A stretch of 64,000 bases of DNA, from positions 21,359 through 85,358 of the forward strand of contig CAIMWE010000117.1 of NCBI GenBank assembly GCA_903845115.1, read 5' to 3'. Origin of the DNA: an uncultured Acidobacteriota bacterium (lineage in GTDB: Bacteria > Acidobacteriota > Thermoanaerobaculia > UBA5066). The notes under the pieces are model-generated. The model did no database searches and was not told the DNA's origin. It saw only the letters and a program-made list of their open reading frames with translations. The position numbers and the translations under genes are program-made. Position 1 is the stretch's first letter, and each line of letters opens with the position of its first letter. Of this stretch, positions 26,054 to 36,093 are shown piece after piece.

Positions 26054-26171
26054 TTGAGGCCAACCCGCGCGAAGGGTGCCCACCCGGTGACCCCGAAGTC
26101 GCTGGCCAGCCTCCCCGGCAAGTCACCCCGCGCAGGGTCGCTCCGCCGGTTCCCCCACCGGAGCATTTCCT

Positions 26172-26212
26172 ACAAGATTGGAGCAATTCGCCAGAAACAG
26201 TCCAGAAACGTA
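26172..26212 (+). promoter_or_regulatory. Tandem dyad site 9 (proximal, glnA)
   Basis: ACAAGATTGG (26172) and CCAGAAACGT (26202) start 30 bp apart and lie 133 bp before the GG of the glnA sigma-54 element. Match to the consensus is moderate; position is what supports it. Nothing else is recognisable in the 509-bp amt2-glnA gap besides the terminator, the two sites and the promoter. Confidence 0.45.
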
Positions 26213-26303
26213 GATTCCGAGCCCCCCCGACGACGGGCCCGCAAAGCGCCCCAAAGCACTAGAATCGAACCGCTTGGCATCGCACGGCGTGCATGCAGGC
26301 GAA

Positions 26304-26319
26304 GGGCACGGGAGTTGCT
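26304..26319 (+). promoter_or_regulatory. Sigma-54 promoter of glnA
   Basis: GGGCACGGGAGTTGCT, with GG at 26305 and GC at 26317, is a near-perfect -24/-12 element including TTGCT. Predicted start near 26330, about 80 bases before the glnA ATG. Confidence 0.83.
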
Positions 26320-26409
26320 CCTACAAGGGGTGCCGGATCGGACGCTCCGAACTCCGAGGGTCCGTCTCCGGCATCAATCGCACGCGACAAAGAGGAGGAT
26401 GGATCTCAT

Positions 26410-27822
26410 ATGACCCCGAAAGACGTCGTCAAGCTCATCAAGGAAACGAAGGCCGTCGCCGTCGACTTCAAGTTCAACGACTTCCTGGGCCTCTGGCAGC
26501 ACTTCTCGACCCCCGTCAGCGAGGTCGATGAAGCGATCTTCGAGGAAGGTCTCGGATTCGACGGCTCGTCGATCCGGGGCTGGCAGCCGATCCACGCCAG
26601 CGACATGCTGGTCATGCCCGACCCGACGACTGCGAAGATCGACCCGTTCTGCAAGGACGTCACCCTCTCCCTCATCTGCAACATCGTCGACCCGATCACG
26701 AAGCAGGAGTACTCGCGCGACCCGCGCAACATCGCGCGCAAGGCCGAGGCCTACGTCCAGTCGACCGGCATCGGCGACACGGTCAACATCGGCCCCGAGC
26801 CCGAGTTCTTCATCTTCGACGACATCCGGTACGGGCAGAACCAGCACTCCGGCTTCTACTTCCTCGACTCGATCGAGGGGCAGTGGAACACGGGCCGCGA
26901 CGAGAAGCCGAACCTCGGCTACAAGCCCCGGTACAAGGAAGGCTACTTCCCGGTCGCGCCGACCGACAGCCAGCAGGACATCCGCTCCGAGATGTGCCTC
27001 GAGATGGAGAAGCTCGGCTTCCGGATCGAGCGGCAGCACCACGAGGTGGCGACCGCCGGCCAGGCCGAGATCGACATGCGGTTCCTCCCGCTCGTCCAGA
27101 TGGGCGACTGCCTCATGTGGTTCAAGTACGTCTGCAAGAACGTCGCCTTCCGGCACGGCAAGACCGTCACGTTCATGCCGAAGCCGGTCTTCGGCGACAA
27201 CGGCAGCGGCATGCACGTCCACCAGAGCATCTGGAAGGGGGGCAAGCCCCTCTTCGCGGGTGACGGCTACGGCGGGATGAGCGAGATGGCGATGCACTAC
27301 ATCGGCGGCATCCTCAAGCACGCCGGGGCGCTCGCCGCCTTCACGAACCCCTCCACCAACAGCTACCGCCGCCTCGTCCCCGGATACGAGGCCCCGGTCA
27401 ACCTCGCCTACTCCAGCCGCAACCGCAGCGCCGCGATCCGGATCCCGATGTACTCCCCCAGCCCGAAGGCGAAGCGGATCGAGGTCCGGTTCCCCGACCC
27501 GACCGCCAACGGCTACCTCGCCTTCTCCGCGATGCTCATGGCCGGCCTCGACGGCATCCAGAACAAGCTGAACCCGGGCGGCCCGCTCGACAAGGACATC
27601 TACTCCCTCTCGCCCGAGGAGCTCAAGGACGTCCCGTCGATGCCGGCGAGCCTCGACGAGGCCCTGAACAACCTGAAGAACGACCACGCGTTCCTCCTCA
27701 AGGGCGACGTCTTCACCGAGGACGTCATCGAGACCTGGATCGACTACAAGATGTCGAGCGAGGTCAACGCGATGCGCCTCCGCCCGCACCCGCACGAATT
27801 CGCCCTCTACTTCGACGCCTGA
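26410..27822 (+). CDS. glnA: Glutamine synthetase type I
   Basis: A 470-residue GSI that makes glutamine from glutamate, ammonium and ATP as a dodecamer. Seen: the N-terminal beta-grasp [29 protein letters not shown], metal ligands in [10 protein letters not shown], the ATP-site segment [20 protein letters not shown], and NRSAAIRIP. The adenylylation tyrosine is conserved in [16 protein letters not shown], at residue 398 by my count, so GlnE (32282-36031) can act on it. RBS GAGGAGG is 12 bases before the ATG at 26410. An ATG at 26399 nearer the RBS opens only a five-codon frame. It has its own sigma-54 promoter and two tandem sites. Confidence 0.97.
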   Translation: MTPKDVVKLIKETKAVAVDFKFNDFLGLWQHFSTPVSEVDEAIFEEGLGFDGSSIRGWQPIHASDMLVMPDPTTAKIDPFCKDVTLSLICNIVDPITKQEYSRDPRNIARKAEAYVQSTGIGDTVNIGPEPEFFIFDDIRYGQNQHSGFYFLDSIEGQWNTGRDEKPNLGYKPRYKEGYFPVAPTDSQQDIRSEMCLEMEKLGFRIERQHHEVATAGQAEIDMRFLPLVQMGDCLMWFKYVCKNVAFRHGKTVTFMPKPVFGDNGSGMHVHQSIWKGGKPLFAGDGYGGMSEMAMHYIGGILKHAGALAAFTNPSTNSYRRLVPGYEAPVNLAYSSRNRSAAIRIPMYSPSPKAKRIEVRFPDPTANGYLAFSAMLMAGLDGIQNKLNPGGPLDKDIYSLSPEELKDVPSMPASLDEALNNLKNDHAFLLKGDVFTEDVIETWIDYKMSSEVNAMRLRPHPHEFALYFDA

Positions 27823-27849
27823 TCCCGGAAGCCTCTTTCGTTCCGACCG

Positions 27850-27886
27850 GCCCTCCCGCGCCTCGCGCGGGGGGGCTTTTCCTTTT
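27850..27886 (+). terminator. Intrinsic terminator after glnA
   Basis: An 11-bp stem (27850-27860 with 27866-27876, one G-T pair) with loop CCTCG, followed by TTTTCCTTTT. Confidence 0.9.
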
Positions 27887-27931
27887 CGGTGCCCGCCGCG
27901 TCCCATCCCGATTTCGTGGAGGCCGAGTAAC

Positions 27932-30900
27932 ATGGCTCCAGTGAGAGAAAAGGGCTCGCCCGTAGGAGGCAGCGCCCCGATCGTGCCGCTCAGCGCCGCG
28001 GTCGCACTCGCCTACGCCCTCGTCGGCGCGGCCGGCCTGACTCTCGCGATCCCGCCGGGCTACGCCAGCCCGGTGTTCCCCGCGGCGGGCCTCGCGCTGG
28101 CGGCCGTCCTCCGGTTCGGAGGCCGGGCGCTCCCCGGCCTCGTCCTGGGATCTGCCCTTCTCAACCTCTCGCACGCCTGGTTCGGCGGGACGCTCACCCC
28201 GGCCACGGCGTGGGTGGCGATGGTGATCGCTGGCGGCAGCACCGCGCAGGCCTGGGCCGGCGCCTCTCTCGTGAGGCGATGGAACGGGTCCGCCTGGCGC
28301 TCGCTGGAGCGGGAGCAGGACGTGATCGGCTTCCTCCTGCTGGGCGGCGGGCTGGCGCCGTTGATCGCGGCCTCGGTCGCGGTGCCTGCCCTCCTGGCCG
28401 CGGGCGTCGTCGGCCCGGCCGACGCTCTCTTCACGTGGGGGAACTGGTACGTCGGCGACGCCCTCGGCGTCATGGTCTTCGCGCCGCTGACACTCTGTGC
28501 GATCGACGTGCCGGGAGGAGTCTGGCGCGAGGGGCGGCGGCGGATCGTCCCCCCGATGCTCGTGACGCTCGGACTCGTCGCTCTCGCCTTCCTCGCCACC
28601 GCCCGCTGGGAGAAGCAGGAGCTGGACGGCCGGCTGGAAGACGACGGCCGGGTCATCGCCAGGAGAATCTCCGACCGCCTGATCGCTCACCGGGAGATCC
28701 TCTCGTCGCTGCGGCACTTCGTCGAGGCCGCACCCGGCTTCACGTTCCCCCAGTTCGAGCAGTTCACCCGGGTCACCCTGAGAGACAACTCCGACATCTT
28801 CGCGCTCAGCTTCAACGACCTCGTCCGAGACGGGGAGCGAACCCGATTCGAGGAGGCGATGAGCCGCCTCTCCCCGCTCGGCCCGTACCGGATCACCGAG
28901 CGGGACGCGGAGCGAAAGCTCGCCCCCGCCGCGCCGCGCCCGGAGTACGTCGCGGTCCGCTACATCGTCCCCCTGGCCGGCAATCAGTCGGCGGTGGGCT
29001 ACGACATCAACTCGGAGCCGGTCCGCCGGGAAGCGATCCAGCGTTCCCTGGCGACGGGCCAGATGGGCGTCACGGCCCCCCTCCTCCTGGTCCAGGAGCG
29101 GCAGCAGAGGGTCGGGCTCCTGGAGCTGCTCCCCGTCGAGCGGGCGCAGGGCGATCGGGAGGCGGGCTCGAGCAGGCCGCGAGGGTTCGCGGTGGCGGTG
29201 GTGAAGGTCGACGAGATGATCGACATCGCCACCCGGGGACATGTCGCCGCCGGGCTCCTGTTCCGGCTGACGGACCCGGGCGCACCGGACGAGCGAGGCC
29301 TCCTCTACCGGTCCGATTCGCGGGTCCCCGGACCCGGGCCGGTCCCGCGAGAGGAAGCGGCGGCATGGAGCACCCCCCTCCTGATCGGCGACCGTCCCTG
29401 GACGCTCTCCGTGCAACGGACCCCCGCGTACGCCGCGTGGCATCGGCCGTGGCTCGGTTGGGCCGTCGGCGTGCTGGGTCTTCTCTTCGCCACGCTCCTC
29501 CAGGCCCTCCTCCTCGGCATGACCGGCCGGGCTGCCGTGATCGCACGGACGAACGAGGCCCTGAGGTCGAGCCAGGCCCGGCTCGATCTCGCCGAGACCT
29601 CCTTCGAGAACGGCGGCGAGGCGATGGTCGTGACCGACGCCGCAGGGTCGGTCCTCTCGACGAATCCCGCGTTCTCGCGGTTGACGGGCTACCCGGCCGA
29701 GGAGATCAAGGGAAAGGACCTGCGGTTGCTGAAGTCGGGGAGGCACCCCGCTGCGTTCTTCCGGGACCTCTTCGGGATCCTCGCGGCCGGCCGGCAGTGG
29801 GAGGGGGAGATCTGGAACCGGCGCAAGGACGGCCAGATCTTCGTCTCGTGGCAGACCATCACGGCGGTGCGCGACGCCGCCGGGGCCATCACGCACTACG
29901 TAGGGTCGTTCTCCGACGTCACTGGCCGCGTCCGGGCGGAGGCCGAACGCCAGGCGCTCCTCGAGATCCAACGGGCGGCGACGGCCGAGACCGACACGCG
30001 ATTCTTCCTCGCCCTCGTCCACCGAGCGATCCGGCCGGCCCTGCGGGCGGGGAACCTCTGCGTCGTCCTCCGCAACCCGAGGACGGGGCTCTTCGAGGAG
30101 GCCTTCAAGGTCGACGAGCGGGAGGCTCCCGCCGAACCGGTCCGATCCCTCCGCGGCAGGGCCGCGTACGTCCTCCGCAAGGGCGAAGCGGTCATCTTTT
30201 CCTCCGCGCTCTTCGAGGAGCTGCGCGCGAGCGGCGAGGCCGAGGAGGCGGGGGCCCCTCCCGCCTCGTGGCTCGGGGCGCCGCTCGGCCGCCCCGGCCA
30301 GGCCATCGGCGTCCTCTCCGTGCAGGACTACGAGGTCGAGGGGTGCTACTCGGAAGGCGACCGGGTGTTCCTCGGCTCCGTGGCCACCGAGATGGCCCTG
30401 GCCATCGAGCGCCGGGAGTCGCAGAACGCCGTCGTCGAAAGCGAGGCCCGGCTCGCCGAAGCGCAACGGATGGCCCACGTCGGCGTCTGGGAGCTGGACC
30501 TCAAGGACGGACACCTCTCCCAGTCGGACGAGGCCTACCGGATCATGGGGGTCGAGCCCGGAAGCTTCCGGCCGACGGGCGAGTCCCTCCTGGCGGCCGT
30601 TCACGCGGAGGACCGGGCCGCCGTCAACGAGGCGTACATCGCGTCTTTCGCGGACGACGCGCCCCACGAGATGGACCACCGCCTCCGGCTGCCCGACGGG
30701 CGGGTCCGGTGGGTGAAGGCGCGCTGGCGGAACGAGCTCGCCCCCGACGGCACCCCGCTCCGCGTGACGGCCACGATCCAGGATCTCACCGAGCAGATGC
30801 TGGCCCGCGAGGCGAAGGCCCTGAGCGAGGCCAAGGAGGCGGCGGAGGCGGCGAACCGGGCCAAGAGCGTCTTCCTCTCCAGCATGTCCCACGAGATCCG

Positions 30901-32227
30901 CACCCCGATGAACTCGATCCTCGGCTTCTCGCAGCTCCTGCTGGGGGACCAGGGGCTGGATCGCCACCAGCGGGAGCAGATCCAGGCGATCCAGAGAGGC
31001 GGCGAGCACTTGCTGCGGCTGATCAGCGACGTCCTCGAGATGTCGAAGATCGAGGCGGGCCGGGTCACGGTCCACCTCGCGGAGACGGACCTCCACGCCC
31101 TCGTCTCGGACCTCGAGGCGATGTTCCGGCTCATGGCGGAGGAAAAAGGGCTGACCCTCACGTTCGAGCCGCCGGACGACCTGCCGCAGCACGTCCTCGT
31201 CGACGAGACGAAGCTCCGGCAGATCCTGATCAACCTGACGGGAAACGCCGTCAAGTTCACCGAGAAGGGAGGCGTGACGGTCCGCCTGGGGACCGAACCG
31301 GGGGCCGGAGACGGGCGGTGGCTCCGGGTCGACGTGGAGGACACCGGCCCGGGCATCTCCGACGCGGACCTCCCGCGGCTCTTTCAGCGGTTCGAGCAGG
31401 CGGGGGCCGCCCAGCCGACGATCGGTGGGACGGGGCTGGGCCTGGCGATCAGCAGGGCGTTCGCCCAGCTGATGGGGGGGGAGATCACCGTCCGGAGCCG
31501 CGTCGGCGAGGGGAGCGTCTTCAGCCTCGCGCTTCCCGTCGTGCCCGTGAACGCGCCCGCCGGCGAAGCGCGGGACGAGCCCGGACGGATCGTCGGTCTG
31601 GCCCCGGGGGAGACCCGCCGCCGGATCCTCGTGGCCGACGACCTGGTCGAGAGCCAAGAGATTCTCCGCCAGATGCTCCAGCGAGTCGGGTTCGAGGTCC
31701 GGACGGCGAACGACGGCGTCCAGGCGCTCGAGCTGTTCCGGTCCTGGCTCCCGGACCTCGTCCTGATGGACCTCCGGATGCCGGGGCTCGACGGAATCGA
31801 CGCGATCCGGGCGATCCGGAAGGACGAGCCAGCGGGACGGGTCCCGATCGTGGTGGTCAGCGCGAGCGCGTCGGAGGAGACCCGCCAGGAGGTGAAGGAG
31901 GCCGGCGGCGACGCCTTCGTCAGCAAGCCGTTCCGCGAGACCGAGCTGCTCGGGCAGATCGGCCGCTGCCTGGGCATCCGATACCTCCTCGGGGGCGAAT
32001 CCACTACGAGCGAGCCGCCCGCGCTCGGCGGTCCGCCAGCGGCGGTCATCCCTTCGCCGCTGCGCGAATCGCTCAGGACCGCCGTCGTCAGCGGCGACCT
32101 CGGCGCCATGCTGGCGCTGGCGGACGAGCTGGCTGGAGTCGATCCCGCCGCCGCCCGGCTCGTCCGGGACCTCGCCGAGCGATTCGAGTACGACCGCCTC
32201 GCGGCCTACCTGGCCGAGGGGAGCTGA
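27932..32227 (+). CDS. Hybrid sensor histidine kinase (MASE1-CHASE-PAS-GAF-PAS-HisKA-HATPase-REC)
   Basis: A 1431-residue membrane-bound hybrid kinase. Residues 15-215 are a MASE1-like block of about eight helices. A CHASE-like extracytoplasmic region (about 235-480, RRISDRLIAHREILSSLRHF) ends at a helix near 515. Then come PAS (about 550-660), GAF (670-830), PAS (840-950), the H-box FLSSMSHEIRTPMNSILGFS (His about 987), the HATPase boxes LINLTGNAVKFTEKGG and TGLGLAISRAFAQLMGG, and a receiver domain starting ILVADDLVESQ with phospho-Asp in LVLMDLRMPG (about 1279). A short helical tail of about 80 residues follows. It lies 109 bp after glnA, beyond the terminator. It has no sigma-54 element, so a nitrogen role is not shown. 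Confidence 0.92.
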   Translation: MAPVREKGSPVGGSAPIVPLSAAVALAYALVGAAGLTLAIPPGYASPVFPAAGLALAAVLRFGGRALPGLVLGSALLNLSHAWFGGTLTPATAWVAMVIAGGSTAQAWAGASLVRRWNGSAWRSLEREQDVIGFLLLGGGLAPLIAASVAVPALLAAGVVGPADALFTWGNWYVGDALGVMVFAPLTLCAIDVPGGVWREGRRRIVPPMLVTLGLVALAFLATARWEKQELDGRLEDDGRVIARRISDRLIAHREILSSLRHFVEAAPGFTFPQFEQFTRVTLRDNSDIFALSFNDLVRDGERTRFEEAMSRLSPLGPYRITERDAERKLAPAAPRPEYVAVRYIVPLAGNQSAVGYDINSEPVRREAIQRSLATGQMGVTAPLLLVQERQQRVGLLELLPVERAQGDREAGSSRPRGFAVAVVKVDEMIDIATRGHVAAGLLFRLTDPGAPDERGLLYRSDSRVPGPGPVPREEAAAWSTPLLIGDRPWTLSVQRTPAYAAWHRPWLGWAVGVLGLLFATLLQALLLGMTGRAAVIARTNEALRSSQARLDLAETSFENGGEAMVVTDAAGSVLSTNPAFSRLTGYPAEEIKGKDLRLLKSGRHPAAFFRDLFGILAAGRQWEGEIWNRRKDGQIFVSWQTITAVRDAAGAITHYVGSFSDVTGRVRAEAERQALLEIQRAATAETDTRFFLALVHRAIRPALRAGNLCVVLRNPRTGLFEEAFKVDEREAPAEPVRSLRGRAAYVLRKGEAVIFSSALFEELRASGEAEEAGAPPASWLGAPLGRPGQAIGVLSVQDYEVEGCYSEGDRVFLGSVATEMALAIERRESQNAVVESEARLAEAQRMAHVGVWELDLKDGHLSQSDEAYRIMGVEPGSFRPTGESLLAAVHAEDRAAVNEAYIASFADDAPHEMDHRLRLPDGRVRWVKARWRNELAPDGTPLRVTATIQDLTEQMLAREAKALSEAKEAAEAANRAKSVFLSSMSHEIRTPMNSILGFSQLLLGDQGLDRHQREQIQAIQRGGEHLLRLISDVLEMSKIEAGRVTVHLAETDLHALVSDLEAMFRLMAEEKGLTLTFEPPDDLPQHVLVDETKLRQILINLTGNAVKFTEKGGVTVRLGTEPGAGDGRWLRVDVEDTGPGISDADLPRLFQRFEQAGAAQPTIGGTGLGLAISRAFAQLMGGEITVRSRVGEGSVFSLALPVVPVNAPAGEARDEPGRIVGLAPGETRRRILVADDLVESQEILRQMLQRVGFEVRTANDGVQALELFRSWLPDLVLMDLRMPGLDGIDAIRAIRKDEPAGRVPIVVVSASASEETRQEVKEAGGDAFVSKPFRETELLGQIGRCLGIRYLLGGESTTSEPPALGGPPAAVIPSPLRESLRTAVVSGDLGAMLALADELAGVDPAAARLVRDLAERFEYDRLAAYLAEGS

Positions 32228-32281
32228 GGCCGGCGGCGACAGGGCCCCCTCGAGACCGCCTCCCGGGACGTTCTTCGTGCC

Positions 32282-35200
32282 TCAGAGCAGGCGGGCGCTC
32301 AGCTCTCGCACGTCCGCGCTCGCGGTCCGGAGATCCCCCCACAGCGTCCCGCCGTCGGGGGCCGCCGACATCCGCCGGGCGAGCGACGCGAGCTCCTCGC
32401 TTCCGACCGGGGGCATCGTCACGTCGGTGGCGTGCCCCCGCACGACGCGGAGGGCCTCGATCAGCTTCCTCAGCGCTTCCTGCGCGTCCCGGAGGCGGTC
32501 GCGGTCCCCGGCGCCCAGGATTCCGGCTCCCGCCAGCGCGTCCATCGCTTCCCGCGTGTTCGGCGTGCGGAGCGCCGGGTCGGCGTGTCCGTGCCGGGCC
32601 TGCAGGCTCTGGACCAGGTACTCCACGTCGACGAGGCCGCCGGGGCTGAACTTCAGGTTGAAGGTCCCCCCCGTCACCAGCTGCCGCACCTGCCGTTCCC
32701 GCATCGCGCGCACCGAGGCGGGGTCGGGCGGGTCGCCGTCGTAGACGAGGTCGTCCCTCAGCCGGACGATCTCCCGGCCGAACGACGCCTCGCCCGCGAT
32801 CGGGCGGAGGCGGATCAGGCTCTGCCGCTCGTACGACCAGGCCGGCCCGCCCTTCGCGTAATAGCGCCGGAACGCCTCCAGCGAGACCGCCATGCTCCCC
32901 TTGGTGCCGTAGGGCCGGAGCCGGAGGTCCAGCTCGAAGACCCCCTCCTTCCGCGACCGGACCGCCCCGACGATGACCTGGACCAGCTTCTCGAAGAGCT
33001 CGGCCGTCCCGATCCGCTCCGGGCCTCCCGTCTCCCCCTCTCCCTCGTACACGAAGAGGACCTCGATGTCCGAGGCGAACCCCAGCTCCCTTCCGCCGCA
33101 CTTCCCCAGGGCGCAGATCGCGAACCGGCACTCCGACCCGTCCTTCAGCCGCGGCGAGCCGTACGAGGCCGAGAGCTCGGCCGCCGCGAGCCGGTTCGCC
33201 GAGTCGACCACGACCTCGGCCAGGTCGGTCAGCTCCCCGGAGAACTGCTCGAGGCCGGTCTTCCCGAGGATGTACCTCATGTCGATCCGGAAGAGCTCCC
33301 GGTCCTTCAGGGCGTTGAGGGCGTCGCGCCAGCCGGGCGGCCGGACGGCCTCGGCGAACTCCCGCTCGATGTCCGCCCGCCCCCGTGCGACGGCGACGGC
33401 GTCCTGGTCGTGGACGAGCGGGAAGAGGTTCGCGTGCTGCATCCGGAGGAAGTCCGACCAGAGGAAGTCGCTGACGCCCAGCAGCCGGGCGAGCGTATCG
33501 AGGACGCGCGGGCTCTCGAGCGAGGCGAACTCGACCGGCCAGTCCGGCTTCGCCAGGAGCTGCCCGAGCAGCTCCCCGAAGTGCAGCAGCGCCAGCTCCG
33601 GGTTGGGAGAGCGCGGCAGCAGGTGGGTGAAGTGCTTGATGAGGACGGTGGCCGCCCGCAGCTCGCGCTGCCGGTCCGGCGAGGTGATCTTCGAGCCCGA
33701 GGCGTTCGTCACCCAGAGGGTGTCCCGGACCCGGCTCCCCGCCGACCCGGCGGTCATGCGCGAGATGTCGACGCCGTTCAGGGCCAGGGCGTTCGTCAGC
33801 TCGTAGAGGAACCCGGCGGTGTCGGGGGCGTCGATGCGAAGGACGGTGTAGCGCGGGGAGGAATCGTTGTCGATCTCGATGTCGACTGGGGCGAGCGGCA
33901 TCGGGGAGCCCGCGGCGGGCGGTCCCGCCGAGGCGGCCCGCCTCGCGATCTCCCCACGAGCCTCGCCCTGACGCCCCGAGCGGACGAGGCGGAAGAGCGC
34001 TTCGAGGTCCTCCGCGAACCGCGCCCAGTCCTCGGGCTCCGCCCGCTCCCGGACCCGGGCCACCGTGAAGACGTCGACCGTCTTCTTCCGGTCGTCGGGG
34101 CGGCCCCCCTTCGGGAGGACGGTCCGGCGCCAGCGGCTCCCCGCGGCCTCGTCGGCGCCGCGCATCCTCCGGCGGAAGGGCCGCGCCGGGGCCGACAGGT
34201 CGGCCGCCTCGTACGTGAACGCCTCCGCCCGGTGGATGCTGAATCCGCCGGCGAAGAGCAGCCCGCAGATGATGGAGAGCTCGCCAGGGTAGTCCCAGGC
34301 CACGATCGTCACCCGCCACAGGTCGTCCGGGGTCCGCACCGCGGTCACGGCCGCGAGCTTCCTGGCGTCGAGCCCCGCGGCCATCTGGACGTGGTCCTCG
34401 ATCTCCTCCGGGCCGAACGCCTCCCCGTAGGACGGGTCCATCCGGGCGAGGTGCTCGAGGCGCAGGGGGCTCGGGGGCACCGGGCCCTTCTCCGGCTCTC
34501 CCGGTCTCTCCTCGACGAGGTGGCGCAGGTAGATGGCGCGGATGGCGTCGCCGTGCTCGCGGTACCGCGCGCCGAACGTCTCGCCGGCGGCGTCCCCGCC
34601 GAAGCCGAGGCGCCGCGCCAGCTCTCCCATCGCCCGCGGGTCGGCGGGGAGGACGTGGGTCTGCTGGTAGTGCATCACCTGGAGATGGTGCTCGATCGTC
34701 CGGAGGAAGACGTACCCGTCGCGGAGGACCCTCTCCTCGTCCGGCGGGAGGATCCCGGCCACCGCGAGCCGCCTGATCCCGTCGAGGGTGCCGCCCGACC
34801 GGACGGACGGGACGCGTCCCCCGTGCGCGAGCTGGAGGAACTGGACGACGAACTCGATGTCGCGGATCGACCCCTCGCCCAGCTTCACCTCGGACCTCTC
34901 CAGCCCCTTGCGCCGGATGTCCCGTTCCGTCAGCTGCCTCATCGCCCGGACCTCGGCCCGCGCCTCCTCCGGCGCCGTCGCGAAGAGGAGAGGGGCGGCC
35001 AGGCCGAGGCATTCCGTCCCCACGGCCTGCTCGCCGGCCACGACCCGGGCCTTCAACAGCGCCTGCTTCTCCCAGAGGCGGGCATTGGTCCCGAGGTAGG
35101 CGAGATACGAGTCGACGGTCGAGACCAGCGGGCCCGCGTCGCCCCACGGCCGGAGCCGCATGTCGACGCGGTAGAGGAACCCCGTCGTCGTCGCGCGCGC

Positions 35201-36031
35201 CAGCACGTCGATCAGCCGCTTGGCGAGCCCCCACTGCGAGGTGGCGTTCGCTCGCGACAGGAAGAGGAGGTCGATGTCCGAGCTGTAGTTGAGCTCGCGC
35301 CCCCCGAGCTTCCCCATCGCGACCACCGCGAACCCTGCGGGATCGGCCCCCGTCTCGCGGGTCGCGATGTCGAGAGCGGCCGCGATCAGCCCGTCGGCCA
35401 GGTTCGACAGCTCCTCCGTCACCGTCTCGAGGTCGAAGAGCCCCAGCAGGTCCGAGGCCCCGATCCGGAGGAACTCGAGCCGCTGGAGGCGGCGCAGGAT
35501 GTCGAGCTGCTCCTCCGGGCTGCCCTGCCGCAGGGCGCCGCGGGCCTCCGCGAGGATCCTCGCCGCCGGCTTCCGGGCCGCCAGCTTTCGCGGCAGGACC
35601 AGCCGCATGAAGAGGTCGGGCTGGAGGAGGAGGATCTCCGTGAGGAACTGGCTCCCCGCGAAGAGGGTGAGGAGGATCTCCAGCCAGCGCGGGTGCTCGG
35701 CCAGGTCGCGGTAAAGGTCGAGGCGGCCCCGGACGCTCTGGGAAAACCGTTCCAGGCTGACGAGGACGGCATCCGGGCCGGCGATCCCCGAGAGACCCGA
35801 CAGGAGCCGCGGAACCAGGGCCGCCAGGCCCTCCTCCTCGGCGGGGCCGGTGGCCATCCGCCGGAGCGCTCCCACAGCCCCTTCCGGATCGACGAACCCC
35901 GCGGCCCGGAGCCTCTCCCGAAGGTCGTTCCCCGGCGGGCCACCGGGCTCTCCCGCGCCGTGAGCAGGGGCCGCCGCCCTCCCGCCACCCCGGGTTCGGT
36001 GCGCGCCCCGTCCGTCGTCGGGTCCGGTCAT
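32282..36031 (-). CDS. glnE: Glutamine synthetase adenylyltransferase/deadenylase GlnE with central ACT-like domains
   Basis: A 1249-residue GlnE, about 300 residues longer than the E. coli enzyme (946). The N-terminal nucleotidyltransferase half has AMGKLGGRELNYSSDIDLLF (about residue 244) and DMRLRPWGDAGPL. The C-terminal half has ALGKCGGRELGFASDIEVLF (about 980) and LDLRLRPYGTKGSMAV. Between them lie two segments that look like GlnD ACT domains: VTIVAWDYPGELSIICGLLF (about 570-590) and YTVLRIDAPDTAGFLYELTN (about 730-750, continuing LALNGVDISRM). ACT domains bind amino acids, so this GlnE may sense glutamine itself. Start ATG at 36031 is in frame and fits the family N-terminus. It faces the hybrid kinase convergently with 54 bp between stops. 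Confidence 0.92.
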   Translation of the reverse strand: MTGPDDGRGAHRTRGGGRAAAPAHGAGEPGGPPGNDLRERLRAAGFVDPEGAVGALRRMATGPAEEEGLAALVPRLLSGLSGIAGPDAVLVSLERFSQSVRGRLDLYRDLAEHPRWLEILLTLFAGSQFLTEILLLQPDLFMRLVLPRKLAARKPAARILAEARGALRQGSPEEQLDILRRLQRLEFLRIGASDLLGLFDLETVTEELSNLADGLIAAALDIATRETGADPAGFAVVAMGKLGGRELNYSSDIDLLFLSRANATSQWGLAKRLIDVLARATTTGFLYRVDMRLRPWGDAGPLVSTVDSYLAYLGTNARLWEKQALLKARVVAGEQAVGTECLGLAAPLLFATAPEEARAEVRAMRQLTERDIRRKGLERSEVKLGEGSIRDIEFVVQFLQLAHGGRVPSVRSGGTLDGIRRLAVAGILPPDEERVLRDGYVFLRTIEHHLQVMHYQQTHVLPADPRAMGELARRLGFGGDAAGETFGARYREHGDAIRAIYLRHLVEERPGEPEKGPVPPSPLRLEHLARMDPSYGEAFGPEEIEDHVQMAAGLDARKLAAVTAVRTPDDLWRVTIVAWDYPGELSIICGLLFAGGFSIHRAEAFTYEAADLSAPARPFRRRMRGADEAAGSRWRRTVLPKGGRPDDRKKTVDVFTVARVRERAEPEDWARFAEDLEALFRLVRSGRQGEARGEIARRAASAGPPAAGSPMPLAPVDIEIDNDSSPRYTVLRIDAPDTAGFLYELTNALALNGVDISRMTAGSAGSRVRDTLWVTNASGSKITSPDRQRELRAATVLIKHFTHLLPRSPNPELALLHFGELLGQLLAKPDWPVEFASLESPRVLDTLARLLGVSDFLWSDFLRMQHANLFPLVHDQDAVAVARGRADIEREFAEAVRPPGWRDALNALKDRELFRIDMRYILGKTGLEQFSGELTDLAEVVVDSANRLAAAELSASYGSPRLKDGSECRFAICALGKCGGRELGFASDIEVLFVYEGEGETGGPERIGTAELFEKLVQVIVGAVRSRKEGVFELDLRLRPYGTKGSMAVSLEAFRRYYAKGGPAWSYERQSLIRLRPIAGEASFGREIVRLRDDLVYDGDPPDPASVRAMRERQVRQLVTGGTFNLKFSPGGLVDVEYLVQSLQARHGHADPALRTPNTREAMDALAGAGILGAGDRDRLRDAQEALRKLIEALRVVRGHATDVTMPPVGSEELASLARRMSAAPDGGTLWGDLRTASADVRELSARLL

Positions 36032-36093
36032 CTCGTCGGATCGTACGCCGGGGTGGAGATCCGCGCGGGGAAGGCCCTTCCCGGCCCGTGCCG

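Noticed and set aside
26267..26285. TGGCATCGCACGGCGTGCA near glnA as the -24/-12 element
   Set aside because: The GG-to-GC distance is 11 or 16, not 12, whereas GGGCACGGGAGTTGCT at 26304 fits exactly.
27764..31657. A 1297-residue minus-strand frame opposite the hybrid kinase
   Set aside because: Antisense shadow with biased composition and no family motifs; the plus-strand kinase is clear.
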